Of a DNA stretch of 36,679 nucleotides, positions 1-9,634 are shown piece after piece; the stretch's first letter is position 1, and each line of letters opens with the position of its first letter. The translations under genes were made by a program, and so were the position numbers. The DNA is taken from assembly GCA_011390415.1 (NCBI GenBank), contig JAABSL010000346.1:1-36679 (forward strand). Reading direction: 5' to 3'. Under the pieces are notes generated by a model. It made no database searches. It saw only the letters and a program-made list of their open reading frames with translations, and had not been told where the DNA came from. This DNA comes from Desulfobacteraceae bacterium (GTDB lineage Bacteria > Desulfobacterota > Desulfobacteria > Desulfobacterales > Desulfosalsimonadaceae).

Positions 1-652
1 TGATTTTCACCCGCCCGGATCGCTGGTTTAAATCCGCATCCTGAAGTGCGATATTGATATCTTCCAGGCGCAGATTTTGGGTGTGCGGTAATGCCTGGCC
101 GGCAGGCAAAGCCGTATTTTCACTTAAAGTTGCCTCGGCGGGCATTGCAAAGGAAAACACCCCCTGTTTGAGCATCAGCGCGTTGATCCGGATCGTGAAC
201 GGGAGTCCTTCGGACGCGGTTTTTGCGTCCGGTTCCGTTGGGGTGGGCGCCTCCGCTGACACAAAGGCGCGCATCAGGTTCAGGCGTCCGTCGGCATCGG
301 TTTCCAGGAATACCTCCGGCCGGTCAAGAATGGCGGACGCTATGATCAGCTCTTTGTCTATCAGGTCGCGTAATCGGATATCGACTGCCAGTCGATTGGC
401 AGTGATAATCATGTCGTTTTCAATTCCCCGTATCTGAACGTTTTCAAGGGCCAACTGCCCCTTGAAAACCGAGAGTTCCTGGCGTTCCCATCGGATCTGA
501 CCGGGAATGGCGGAATTGATCTGATTCTGGATCAGTCGCCGGGCCATATCGGTTTCCAAAAATATCCGGACGCCGATGATTGTGGTCAGCAGTACGGCAA
601 GGACTGTGCCGATCAGGATGACAAATATTTTTAAAATCTTGCGGACAATCAT
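1..652 (-). CDS. TamB/AsmA-like translocation and assembly protein, N-terminal part (C-terminus beyond window edge)
   Basis: Own reverse-strand translation from ATG at 652: MIVRKILKIFVILIGTVLAVLLTTIIGVRIFLETDMARRLIQNQINSAIPGQIRWERQELSVFKGQLALENVQIRGIENDMIITANRL... stays open to base 1; N-terminal TM helix followed by an AsmA/TamB-like segment. Missing from the ORF track because no stop codon lies in the window. Confidence 0.75.
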   Translation of the reverse strand, partial: MIVRKILKIFVILIGTVLAVLLTTIIGVRIFLETDMARRLIQNQINSAIPGQIRWERQELSVFKGQLALENVQIRGIENDMIITANRLAVDIRLRDLIDKELIIASAILDRPEVFLETDADGRLNLMRAFVSAEAPTPTEPDAKTASEGLPFTIRINALMLKQGVFSFAMPAEATLSENTALPAGQALPHTQNLRLEDINIALQDADLNQRSGRVKI

Positions 653-1075
653 GTCTGCCTTTATGCCTGCCGGGTGTATCGTCTGGGGTCATTTGGGAAT
701 TACGGAATACGGAAAAGAAATAACAATTTGATTCCTTTTCAAAAAATATGACAAGATGTTTCGTGTGTCAATCTTAAACGCCGCTTGCTTTTTGATATAG
801 TGCGTATATTTTATGGAGATATACAGATAAACGAACCGCCCGAAAACAATTATGATGCAAGTATCTGTTCAACCGGAGCCGGCTGCTTTAATAATGAACC
901 TTTCCCTGATAGTTATCCCAATCCCACTCAAACTTATTATATAAACCAGGTCCCATCCTGTCGATCCGGGGGATGCGGAAAATAAGGCGCCTCCCTTTTA
1001 TTCGGTTGAATATCCTGCCATATTTTTTGGCCCAATTCGGCAAATGCATTGGTTTTGCAGCAGCGAGGAGCAAAT

Positions 1076-1540
1076 TCAGGAGCGTTTTCCCATCAGGATA
1101 TTATAGGCATTCTGGATTTCCACAAACTTTTGCTGGGCCAGTTCCCGGAATTCTTCGCCCAGATGAGCGACCTTGTCCGGATGATACTGCTGCGCCGCCA
1201 GACGATAGGCGGCACGTATTTCTTCCGGCGTCGCGTTCGGCCGCACGCCCAGAACTTCATAGGGGTCTTTGTCGGCCGCCGCGCCTTTTGACGCCCGCCC
1301 GGAAGAGAAACCGGAAGAATCGTCTTCCGGGATTTTGCCGCCTTTTTTAGAAAAAAATCCGATCACCTTTGAAACAAATTTGGGCAGCTGCCGGTACCGG
1401 AGATAATAGACAAAAAGCCCCACCAGAAACGTATCATCCAGCCATCCGAGCAGCGGAATGATATCCGGCACAATATCTAAAGGACTGAGAATATAAATCA
1501 GAATCAGAAAGAGAACCAGTATTACCCACAACGGATTCAT
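1076..1540 (-). CDS. DUF1232 (YkvA-like) membrane domain + C-terminal J-domain protein
   Basis: ILSPLDIVPDIIPLLGWLDDTFLVGLFVYYLR (DUF1232) and DPYEVLGVRPNATPEEIRAAYRLAAQQYHPDKVAHLGEEF (J domain, HPD). Confidence 0.88.
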   Translation of the reverse strand: MNPLWVILVLFLILIYILSPLDIVPDIIPLLGWLDDTFLVGLFVYYLRYRQLPKFVSKVIGFFSKKGGKIPEDDSSGFSSGRASKGAAADKDPYEVLGVRPNATPEEIRAAYRLAAQQYHPDKVAHLGEEFRELAQQKFVEIQNAYNILMGKRS

Positions 1541-1543
1541 TTT

Positions 1544-2011
1544 TTATGATCTCAATGTTGCGATCAGTCGCAAGGGGTTAGACAAAAGTGCCAGTGCCGA
1601 AAGAATGGAGGTGCAGACCACATCCGCGGACCGAACGGTTTGCGTTGATGCCCCTTCTTCAAGAATCACGGCGATTCCCAGGGCCGATGATTTGAGCATC
1701 ATCTGATCGTTTCTGCCGTTTCCGATGCTCACTGTATTTTCAGCGCCCAGGGCCTGCACGTATTGAAGTTTGCCGGTCTGCTGATCCTTTTCAGAAAGAA
1801 TGCTTAATTGGCAGTCAACCCCTTCAAGGCCTGATTTGGCCTTTCCAAATGTATCGGCCGTCAGCACATGCAATTCCAGATGGTCCGCAAGATCGGCCAA
1901 AACCTCTTTGACCCCCCTAATCAACAAGCCGTCCACCGCAAGGGTGCCGTTATAATCCATTACCAGATATTTCAGATCCAGAATGCCATGCCCCGGAATT
2001 GAGATTCTCAT
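1544..2011 (-). CDS. HAD-family hydrolase, soluble P-type-ATPase-like phosphatase
   Basis: DYNGTLAVDG motif I-like, LTADTFG, IGNGRNDQMML motif IV-like; abuts the J-domain gene. Confidence 0.8.
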   Translation of the reverse strand: MRISIPGHGILDLKYLVMDYNGTLAVDGLLIRGVKEVLADLADHLELHVLTADTFGKAKSGLEGVDCQLSILSEKDQQTGKLQYVQALGAENTVSIGNGRNDQMMLKSSALGIAVILEEGASTQTVRSADVVCTSILSALALLSNPLRLIATLRS

Positions 2012-2182
2012 TTTTTCGCCTCCTGTTGATTTTCTGCGACAAATAATATTTTATCCAGATCTACAAAACATTGCCGCTAAAGATCAATATGAAAATTGCT
2101 TGACAAGCCGGCGTGCGAAGATTTAAAAATTGAATTTACGAGAATATGCTCACAAACATCTATAAAAAAGGAGACAAAAAAC

Positions 2183-2527
2183 ATGCAAAAAGTTGCAATC
2201 GTGGCTTGCGGCGCCTATATGGATAACGGATATGGCTGTCCCGGCGAATGGCGGTGCCTCAAAGCCGCAGCCATGGGCGGAGGATCTTTTCAAGAGGAAT
2301 CTTCCGTGCTGGCGTTTGTCAAGTGCACCTGTCCCGGCCGCCCTACCGTGGCAAATGTCGGCATGGCGATTAAAGCGCTTGAGATGAAACCGGATGTGAT
2401 CCATTTAAGTTCATGCATGGCCAATGCCAAGCCGGGCTGTCCGTATGCCACGCCGGAAGAGATGGCAAAGAGCATTGAAGACAAAACCGGCATCAAAGTT
2501 GTTATGGGTACCCATGATTATAAATAA
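2183..2527 (+). CDS. CGGC domain-containing protein
   Basis: MQKVAIVACGAYMDNGYGCPGEWRCLKAA...KCTCPGRPT...IHLSSCMANAKPGCPY; internal ATG preferred over the ORF start at 2096 because of the AAAGGAG RBS just upstream. Confidence 0.75.
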   Translation: MQKVAIVACGAYMDNGYGCPGEWRCLKAAAMGGGSFQEESSVLAFVKCTCPGRPTVANVGMAIKALEMKPDVIHLSSCMANAKPGCPYATPEEMAKSIEDKTGIKVVMGTHDYK

Positions 2528-2581
2528 ATTACAAATAACAAGACCGGATAACCGGATTTGATTTTATAGAAGGAGAACGTC

Positions 2582-2830
2582 ATGCCGATTTACGAATATT
2601 TATGCCGGGATTGCGGTAAAATATGTGAGATTCTTCTTTCAAAATCAGCAGATATAATTCAGTGCAATTATTGTAACAGCAAAAACGTTAAAAAATTTTT
2701 CTCAGCCCACTCCGCCATTTCCGGAAGTACCGGAAACACGTTTCCCGGTGCCGGGGATACCACATGCTGCGGCATTGCCCCGGGCTCGGGAAATTGCGCC
2801 GGTCCCGGAAGCTGCTGCGGAAAAGCCTGA
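2582..2830 (+). CDS. FmdB-family zinc ribbon protein
   Basis: MPIYEYLCRDCGKICEILLSKSADIIQCNYCNSKNVKKFFSAHS; upstream AGAAGGAG RBS. Confidence 0.85.
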   Translation: MPIYEYLCRDCGKICEILLSKSADIIQCNYCNSKNVKKFFSAHSAISGSTGNTFPGAGDTTCCGIAPGSGNCAGPGSCCGKA

Positions 2831-2930
2831 TCAAGTTGGTATCAGAATAAAAAACGGTTGGAAAAAGGATGTTCAAAAGTACCGGGCGGTCGGTCGCTCA
2901 TAGAGAATGAAAAAGCATCAGAAACATGCA

Positions 2931-2978
2931 AAAAGCATCCGGCCGGTTCGATTTTAATCGGTCTGGCCGGATGCTTTT
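2931..2978. terminator. Probable bidirectional intrinsic terminator
   Basis: Perfect 14-bp inverted repeat AAAAGCATCCGGCC (2931-2944) / GGCCGGATGCTTTT (2965-2978) with an inner CGATT/AATCG; lies between convergent genes fmdB-like (+) and 3050..3349 (-). Confidence 0.85.
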
Positions 2979-3049
2979 ATTTTCTTATTTAAAAACAGCG
3001 CAATATTTGATTAAAAAATAAAAAAAGCGGGTGATTCAGCGAATATAGC

Positions 3050-3349
3050 TTAGAACACGCCCAACGGACGGAGAAATGTCATCCGGGCGGGTTCTACCAT
3101 CATCATTTTATAGGCATCGTCGACATTATCTCCCAGGGCGGAAAAAGGAAGAGAGACAACAAAGAAAACCGTGCCCGAGACCAAACCGATAAACTGCAGC
3201 GGCCGGACTACAGTAAAATCAGCCGCCATAAGCTCGGCCGAATTTTCGATCGGATAATCCGAATTCTTCGCAACCGCTGAAGACCCGAACGGAACCAATA
3301 TTAAAGATACGGCCAGTAACATAATAATTATTTTTTTTCGTCCGGTCAT
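3050..3349 (-). CDS. Small exported/membrane hypothetical protein
   Basis: 99 aa with signal-like N-terminus MTGRKKIIIMLLAVSLILVPFGSSAVAKN and a second hydrophobic segment LQFIGLVSGTVFFVVSLPFSALG; GGAGG RBS upstream. Confidence 0.65.
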   Translation of the reverse strand: MTGRKKIIIMLLAVSLILVPFGSSAVAKNSDYPIENSAELMAADFTVVRPLQFIGLVSGTVFFVVSLPFSALGDNVDDAYKMMMVEPARMTFLRPLGVF

Positions 3350-3519
3350 GCGCGACCTCCTTTAATTAAATCCGAGTATAATTTGCCAATTGAATTACAG
3401 ACCCAAAAATCATAATACGTAAATAAAATAAACTTTTGGCCGTCAGCTGTCAAGGAACATTCACACCTCATTTGCAAAATAACCGATATCCGGCAGCGCA
3501 TCAACCCCGGAAATATTTA

Positions 3520-3560
3520 TCACCGGATTATCGGATTCCGCTGACATGATAATCCGGTGA
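3520..3560. repeat. Intergenic hairpin (perfect 13-bp inverted repeat)
   Basis: TCACCGGATTATC (3520-3532) and GATAATCCGGTGA (3548-3560); between the GAF gene and the small exported-protein gene; no clear U-tract. Confidence 0.7.
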
Positions 3561-3611
3561 CGGTTTCACAAGGGCTTTTGACGTTCATTTAAATGATTAA
3601 GATACCCGTTT

Positions 3612-4235
3612 TCAGTGGACCCGGCCTTCCTGACCAGGCAGTACACTGACCGGCACCCCTTCATGGGGTGTTCTTCTTTTTGACTTGACGAATTTCGGGT
3701 CCCGCATGGTTTTGAGGATTTCGATACTGTCTTTCATGCCTTTGTAGTATCTGGCCATTTCCATTGCCATACCCGCCATATACGCCATGGCCTGGACAAA
3801 ATTCACATCATCTAATGTAAATTCCCAGGGCTCGGCCGTATACACCCGCAATGCCCCCATGGTATAGCCGCCGGCCACGATGGGAACGGAAAGAATCGAT
3901 GAGATGCCTTCTTTTACCGCTTCATCCGGGTATTGAAGCCGGGGGTCGTCTTTCACGTCATATATGGCAATCGGCCCCTCCTCAAGGGCCTGGGCTATGG
4001 ATTTAATGGCACTTACCGGGCCTTTGTTGATATATTCACTGCTCAACCCGAATGAGGCAGCCACCTCCAGTTCATTGGTTTTTTTATCAATCAGAAAAAT
4101 GGTACAGCCTTTGACATCCAGCGCTGATTTAATACTTTCCACAGTCAGCAGGACCACTTCTTCAGGATCTTTGGAATGAGAAATGACCCGGGTCACTTTC
4201 ATCAGGGTTTCATAATTCAGAAGCTGTTTTTTCAT
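3612..4235 (-). CDS. GAF domain-containing protein
   Basis: VTRVISHSKDPEEVVLLTVESIKSALDVKGCTIFLIDKKTNELEVAASFGLSSEYI...ISSILSVPIVAGGYTMGALRVYTAEPWEFTLDDVNFVQAMA. Confidence 0.88.
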   Translation of the reverse strand: MKKQLLNYETLMKVTRVISHSKDPEEVVLLTVESIKSALDVKGCTIFLIDKKTNELEVAASFGLSSEYINKGPVSAIKSIAQALEEGPIAIYDVKDDPRLQYPDEAVKEGISSILSVPIVAGGYTMGALRVYTAEPWEFTLDDVNFVQAMAYMAGMAMEMARYYKGMKDSIEILKTMRDPKFVKSKRRTPHEGVPVSVLPGQEGRVH

Positions 4236-4781
4236 AACGCCTCCTTATTCGAAATTAAAAGGATTCTGTCTATTTTCCAGCCCTGCCGGCTTCCGGAAAA
4301 TTCAAAAAAGAACTGTTTTCCGGAAGCAAATCAAAATACATTTGAGATTCATCCGTGTTCTCCTATGTTTAAATCAGATTTTATACCTGAAGTTTAAAAG
4401 GCATCGGATCTGTGAAATCGTTCAACTGAGGTATTTGAAAACAGATGCGGTTGGAAATAAACCTACAATAGCGTGTGTCGCAGAAGTTCTTTGGCAGGCA
4501 TTACGCACAAAATTAAAGCAGAAATGAAATGGAATTACCGGGGTCACTGAGAAATCGGTGAGAAGTCAAAAAGCTTAATTAAAACTATATCAGGATAATT
4601 TGCCTGAATCAACGACAACTTTGCTGGGGCCGGAAATTTATTTTTTACGGTAAGCGTTTCAGGATTTGAAACGCTCATCTGAAATTTATTTATTTTATTT
4701 TATTTCCCATTTTAGCTGGAACTCAACCTCTTCGTTGTTTTCTTCCCGCTCGTGCTCAATATTAATCAATGCATTACGAGT

Positions 4782-5546
4782 TCAGCGGTCAAACAACCCT
4801 TTGAACTGGTCGCCGATAGACTTGACTTCATCTTTTACGCTTTCAAACTCATCTTCAAGCCCTTTTAGCTGGTTTTTCAATTGACCCAGAACATCTTTGG
4901 AAAGGACCTGGCCGTATATTTCATTTAAAACAAGTATGGCTGCCTGGGTTATCTGTACACCGTTTTGTTTTTCGCCGACATTTTTCAAATGAATTTCAGC
5001 AATCGTGGTGGTGGCAATGTCACCCCCGGCCATAGCCGCGGCTGTTTTGATTGTAACATCTTTTAAAATCAAATCCCGGATCACGACTTTTTTTCCGTCT
5101 TTTTTCTCTGCTTTTCCTTTTTCCGGCGGTTTGCCCGGGCTTGCCGGTTCTGCCGGTTTTTTCATATTATTGATCATGGTCCGGAAATTATCCGTTGTGC
5201 CCTTGATTTCATAAGTGATCACCGGCTGGCGGATCTCGATGGTATCAATAATGATGGTATCCTGGGTCAGGGTGGTTTCGTCAATATCAACCAATGCCGA
5301 CCCCACCGTCATGGCATGGGGAGAAGAAAATCCGTCCGGGTTGCCCAGAACAAAATCCTTGAGTTCGGCCCGCCCCTGGAAAACAGCCACATCGGCATTA
5401 TCTACCCGCAGTTCCGTTTTCGTAATATCCGGTCCGTAGGTATTTACCGCGATTTTGACAATCGTGCCCAGATTAAAAACAGCCACCGTCAAAACAATCG
5501 CCACAAATAATACAACGCAAAGCAAACCGATCAGCCATTTTTTCAT
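4782..5546 (-). CDS. AsmA-like exported/membrane-anchored protein
   Basis: N-terminal TM MKKWLIGLLCVVLFVAIVLTVAVFNLGTIVKIAVNTYGPDITKTELRVDNADVAVFQGRAELKDFVLGNPDGFSSPHAM; begins 15 bp after cysK. Confidence 0.75.
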   Translation of the reverse strand: MKKWLIGLLCVVLFVAIVLTVAVFNLGTIVKIAVNTYGPDITKTELRVDNADVAVFQGRAELKDFVLGNPDGFSSPHAMTVGSALVDIDETTLTQDTIIIDTIEIRQPVITYEIKGTTDNFRTMINNMKKPAEPASPGKPPEKGKAEKKDGKKVVIRDLILKDVTIKTAAAMAGGDIATTTIAEIHLKNVGEKQNGVQITQAAILVLNEIYGQVLSKDVLGQLKNQLKGLEDEFESVKDEVKSIGDQFKGLFDR

Positions 5547-5560
5547 ATCAAAAAATCCCC

Positions 5561-6484
5561 TTACGCCTGAAAAAGCGGTGTACTGATATAACGTTCTCCC
5601 GTACTCGGCAAAACGACCACGATATTTTTATTTTCAGCGGCCGGTGTTTTTGCCACCTGCATCGCCGCGGCCACGGCAGCTCCTGAGGAGATGCCGCAAA
5701 GCAGACCCTCTTTTTTCGCCAGCATGCGCGCGGTTTCAAAAGCCTGGTCATTGGTCACGGTGACCACTTCATCAATCAGGGAGCGGTCCAGTACATCCGG
5801 AACAAACCCGGCACCGATGCCCTGAATCTTGTGCGGCCCCGGACTGCCGCCGGATAAAATCGGCGAATCCGCCGGTTCCACGGCAATGGCGCGAAAGCCG
5901 GGTTTTCTTTCTTTAAGAACCTGGGCAACACCGGTAATGGTTCCCCCGGTTCCCACACCGGCCACAAAAATATCCACCTGCCCTTCGGTGTCATGCCAGA
6001 TTTCCTCGGCCGTGGTCACCCGGTGAACAGCAGGATTGGCCGGATTTTTGAACTGGTCGGGCATAAACGCATTTTCCCTTTCGGATGTAATTTCAATTGC
6101 TTTTGCAATAGCACCTTTTATCCCGTCGGCTCCCGGTGTCAGCACAAGCTCAGCCCCTAAGTGAACCAGCAGTTTACGGCGCTCCATGCTCATGGTATCC
6201 GGCATGGTGAGACACAGCCGATAGCCTTTGATCGCACACACAAATGCCAGGGCAATGCCGGTATTCCCGCTGGTAGGTTCCACAATCAGGGTTTGCGAAT
6301 CAATGCTGCCGTCTTTTTCCGCCGCTTCGATCATGGATGCGGCAATACGATCTTTCACACTCCCCAACGGATTAAAATATTCGAGTTTGGCAAAGATCGT
6401 TGCATTGCACCCTTTGCCGGGGTAATTCAGGCGAACCAGCGGCGTGGTTCCGATGGTGTGCCGGGCATTGCTGTAAAATTTCAC
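5561..6484 (-). CDS. cysK: Cysteine synthase A (O-acetylserine sulfhydrylase)
   Basis: TPLVRLN..., [22 protein letters not shown] (PLP Lys), [26 protein letters not shown]; overlaps the upstream serine acetyltransferase gene by 4 bp. Confidence 0.95.
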   Translation of the reverse strand: MKFYSNARHTIGTTPLVRLNYPGKGCNATIFAKLEYFNPLGSVKDRIAASMIEAAEKDGSIDSQTLIVEPTSGNTGIALAFVCAIKGYRLCLTMPDTMSMERRKLLVHLGAELVLTPGADGIKGAIAKAIEITSERENAFMPDQFKNPANPAVHRVTTAEEIWHDTEGQVDIFVAGVGTGGTITGVAQVLKERKPGFRAIAVEPADSPILSGGSPGPHKIQGIGAGFVPDVLDRSLIDEVVTVTNDQAFETARMLAKKEGLLCGISSGAAVAAAMQVAKTPAAENKNIVVVLPSTGERYISTPLFQA

Positions 6485-7449
6485 GAGGCCGCCTTTTTAT
6501 TTCGATAGATTTGATGAGCGGATTCAATCAGCACCTGCGTATCCGGCGGGAGCGATTCCGTGATCCAGACATTGCCGCCGATCACGGAGCGTGCGCCGAT
6601 CACCGTATCGCCGCCCAGAATGGTGGCGCCGGCATAAATGATCACATCATCTTCAATGGTCGGATGGCGTTTCTGATCTTTCATTTCCTCGATCTTTCCC
6701 TTGGGCACCGACAGCGCCCCAAGGGTCACGCCCTGATAAATTCGCACATTGTTGCTGATGATTGCCGTCTCTCCAATCACCACACCGGTGCCGTGATCAA
6801 TGACAAACCGCTCACCAATGTCAGCCCCGGGATGAATGTCAATTCCGGTTTCCCCATGAACATATTCCGACATGATGCGCGGCAGCAGCGGTACGCCAAG
6901 GCTATACAACTTGTGGGCAATACGATAGACGGTTGTAGCGAACATGCCGGGATAACTGAAAATAATTTCATCATAGCTTTTAGCCGCCGGATCGCCTTCA
7001 GCCACCGCCATAATATCTGTGGAAAGTTTGCTCTGCAGTTCCGGAATCGCGTCCAGCAGCGCCAGTGCATTTTCATAGCCCCGTTCATTGCAGTGAGTGC
7101 ATTCAAGATTAAATTTGATGCAGTCATGCTGGATGCTTCTTGCGATCTGCTCCGAAAGCGTATCAAAAAGTTCGGAAACTGTTTTGCCGATAAAATACCG
7201 GAGATTGACCGGGTCCAGTTTTTCATCGTTGAAATATCCCGGGAAAAGCACTTCCCTTAGTTTATGCAGAATGTCAATAACAGCGGTCTTGGAAGGCAGC
7301 TGCTCATAGTCGATATGGGCATTGCATCTGTCTCCGTCACATTCTTCAATCACCCGGTCGACAATATCGTGAAGCCGCGATCGATATTGTTTATAGGCCA
7401 CTGATTCCGACCGGCAGGCATTTTTGTCATGTGCATGTTCGTTTGACAT
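6481..7449 (-). CDS. epsC: Serine O-acetyltransferase (EpsC/CysE family)
   Basis: [63 protein letters not shown], left-handed hexapeptide repeats. Confidence 0.93.
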   Translation of the reverse strand: MSNEHAHDKNACRSESVAYKQYRSRLHDIVDRVIEECDGDRCNAHIDYEQLPSKTAVIDILHKLREVLFPGYFNDEKLDPVNLRYFIGKTVSELFDTLSEQIARSIQHDCIKFNLECTHCNERGYENALALLDAIPELQSKLSTDIMAVAEGDPAAKSYDEIIFSYPGMFATTVYRIAHKLYSLGVPLLPRIMSEYVHGETGIDIHPGADIGERFVIDHGTGVVIGETAIISNNVRIYQGVTLGALSVPKGKIEEMKDQKRHPTIEDDVIIYAGATILGGDTVIGARSVIGGNVWITESLPPDTQVLIESAHQIYRNKKAAS

Positions 7450-7484
7450 ACTATTTATTTATCTCCGGCAATATATAGATACCA

Positions 7485-8660
7485 TCATTGCACTTTACAG
7501 GCACCCTCTTTCCAGAAAGGCGACATGTTTCTCAGGCGCTCGATAATCGGCGGCAGATTCTCAACCACAAAATCCACCTCTTTTTCGGTATTGTACGTAC
7601 TTAAGCTGAAACGGATGGATCCGTGGGCCGCGGTAAACGGAACGCCCATGGCACGCAGCACATGGGACGGCTCCAGGGAACCCGATGTACACGCAGACCC
7701 TGAAGACGCGCAGATGCCGAGCTGATCCATCATCAGCAAAATGGCTTCACCCTCTATGTATTCAAAACTGATATTGGTGGTATTGGGCAGCCGGGCATCT
7801 TTTTTGCCGTTTAACAGGGCATTGGGCACATTTTTCAGCAGCCCGTCTTCCAGCCGGTCGCGCATGGACCGCACCCGGGTGTCAATTTCTTCTATATGAC
7901 TGCCCACCAGCTCACAGGCTTTGCCCATGCCGATAATAGATGCGGAATTTTCCGTACCGCCGCGCCGGTTTCGTTCCTGGTGCCCGCCGATCATAAAGGG
8001 GGAAAACTTGGTTCCCTTTTTCACATACAATGCCCCGACACCCTTTGGGGCATGAAGTTTATGCCCGGAGATCGACATCATATTCAGACCTGTTTTTTTA
8101 ACGTCCACCGGCAGTTTCCCGACGGCCTGCACCGCGTCTGAATGAAATACGATTTTGCGGGATGCCAGTTTTTCGGCAATTTCATCAATGGGAAAAATGA
8201 CGCCGCTTTCATTGTTGGCCCACATGATGCTGACAATGGCAGTATCTTCTGAAAGATGGTCGTATAAAAAATCGAGATCCAGCACCCCCTCACTATCCAC
8301 CGGCACCCAGGTCACCCGGTATCCGTTTTTGGCCAGGTATTCATACAAATTTTTTATCGCCGGATGTTCCACCCGGGTGGTAATGATATGTTTTTTTGAC
8401 GGGTTGGAGCGGATTGCGGCATGAACTGCCGTGCTGTCACTTTCGGTCCCGCAGCTGGTAAAGATAATCTCACCCGGGTCCGCATTGATCAGGGCGGCCA
8501 CTTTTTCCCGGGCTTCGACGATCTGGCGCCCCACCATGCCCCCGAAATTATGCATACTGGAGGCGTTTCCGTAATAATCCGTCAGATACGGCATCATGGC
8601 ATCCAGCACTTCCGGCGCGATTTTTGTGGTGGCATTGTTATCCATATAAATGACGTCCAT
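7485..8660 (-). CDS. nifS: Cysteine desulfurase NifS
   Basis: MDVIYMDNNATTKIAPEV..., SISGHKLHAPKGVGALYVKKG (PLP Lys), CASSGSACTSGSLEPSHVLRAMG; start moved inside the ORF to MDVIYMDNN, giving a 1-bp overlap with the nifU stop. Confidence 0.95.
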   Translation of the reverse strand: MDVIYMDNNATTKIAPEVLDAMMPYLTDYYGNASSMHNFGGMVGRQIVEAREKVAALINADPGEIIFTSCGTESDSTAVHAAIRSNPSKKHIITTRVEHPAIKNLYEYLAKNGYRVTWVPVDSEGVLDLDFLYDHLSEDTAIVSIMWANNESGVIFPIDEIAEKLASRKIVFHSDAVQAVGKLPVDVKKTGLNMMSISGHKLHAPKGVGALYVKKGTKFSPFMIGGHQERNRRGGTENSASIIGMGKACELVGSHIEEIDTRVRSMRDRLEDGLLKNVPNALLNGKKDARLPNTTNISFEYIEGEAILLMMDQLGICASSGSACTSGSLEPSHVLRAMGVPFTAAHGSIRFSLSTYNTEKEVDFVVENLPPIIERLRNMSPFWKEGACKVQ

Positions 8661-9487
8661 TACTTTACCTCCTCCACCACCAGATCCGGTGACACCATTT
8701 CCTGAAGCCGGATTTCCACATAATTTTTCAATGTCAGCTGGGAGGCCTTGCACGTGGCGCATGTGCCGATGAGCTTGACCAGTACCCGGCTGCCGTCCAC
8801 ATCAATGAGTTCGATATTGCCGCCGTCTTTTTGAAGGGCTGGCTTGATTTCCCTGTCCAGGGTCTCTTCGATCATCCGGATTTTCTGAATATTGGTGAGC
8901 TCTTTTTTCGCCGGCGCCGCTTCCGGCGTTTTGTTGTTGTATTCATCAAGAATTTTTTGAATATCTTCGTGACAGTTTTCGCAGCCGCCCCCGGCTTTAA
9001 CATAGTTGGTGACTTCTTCAATGGTTTTCAGCTGGTTTTCAGCCACGGTCCGCTCAATTTCCTTGTCCGTGACCCCGAAGCATTCGCACACAATATTGCC
9101 GTCGATTTCTTTCTCGCCTTCCCCCCGATAACAATAAATGGCTTTTTCCAGGGCATCTTTTCCCAGAACGGAACAATGCATCTTTTCCTTGGGCAGGCCC
9201 CCCAGATAATCGGCAATGTCGTCATTGGTTATTTTCTCCGCCTCTTCCACGGTCTTGCCGATGAGCATTTCCGTTAAGGCCGATGAAGATGCAATGGCGC
9301 TGGCGCACCCGAAGGTCTGGAACTTGGCTTCTTTTATTTTTTTATTTTCATCCAGTTTGAATGTCAGTTTCAGGGCGTCTCCGCACGCCATGGACCCGAC
9401 TTCCCCGACGCCGTCCGGATCTTCCACTTCACCGACATTTCTGGGGTTTATAAAATGGTCTTTCACTTTATCCGTATATTCCCACAT
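8660..9487 (-). CDS. nifU: Fe-S cluster scaffold NifU (three-domain form)
   Basis: IscU-like domain (GDALKLTFK..FGCASAIASSS..HCSVLGKDAL), central BFD-like CECFGVTDKEIE...GGGCENCHEDI, C-terminal Nfu domain IKPALQKDGGNIELIDVDG...GTCATCKASQLTLK. Confidence 0.95.
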   Translation of the reverse strand: MWEYTDKVKDHFINPRNVGEVEDPDGVGEVGSMACGDALKLTFKLDENKKIKEAKFQTFGCASAIASSSALTEMLIGKTVEEAEKITNDDIADYLGGLPKEKMHCSVLGKDALEKAIYCYRGEGEKEIDGNIVCECFGVTDKEIERTVAENQLKTIEEVTNYVKAGGGCENCHEDIQKILDEYNNKTPEAAPAKKELTNIQKIRMIEETLDREIKPALQKDGGNIELIDVDGSRVLVKLIGTCATCKASQLTLKNYVEIRLQEMVSPDLVVEEVK

Positions 9488-9634
9488 GGCATGCTCCTAA
9501 ACTTACTGTTATTTCGAATAATTATAATTTCAATAAATCCGGTTCTGTCTACACAGCCTGAATTCGACCTCAGTTTCACCCATAATATTCTCATTTTTTT
9601 TAAAAATTCAATCTTTTAGAAAAAATAAGACGTT

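Noticed and set aside
54-437. 127-aa plus-strand ORF
   Set aside because: Overlaps the truncated minus-strand TamB/AsmA-like coding sequence, which has a convincing TM start and domain-like sequence.
785-985. Small Cys-containing plus-strand ORF (66 aa)
   Set aside because: No clear RBS or family signature and overlaps an equally unsupported minus-strand ORF; not enough evidence for either.
4651-4677. Hairpin TAAGCGTTTCA/TGAAACGCTCA as terminator of the AsmA-like gene
   Set aside because: Good inverted repeat, but no U-tract follows in the minus-strand direction; could be a terminator only for the plus strand, where no gene is supported.
6400-7260. 286-aa plus-strand ORF
   Set aside because: Antisense to epsC and cysK with low-complexity translation; an artefact of codon bias on the true strand.
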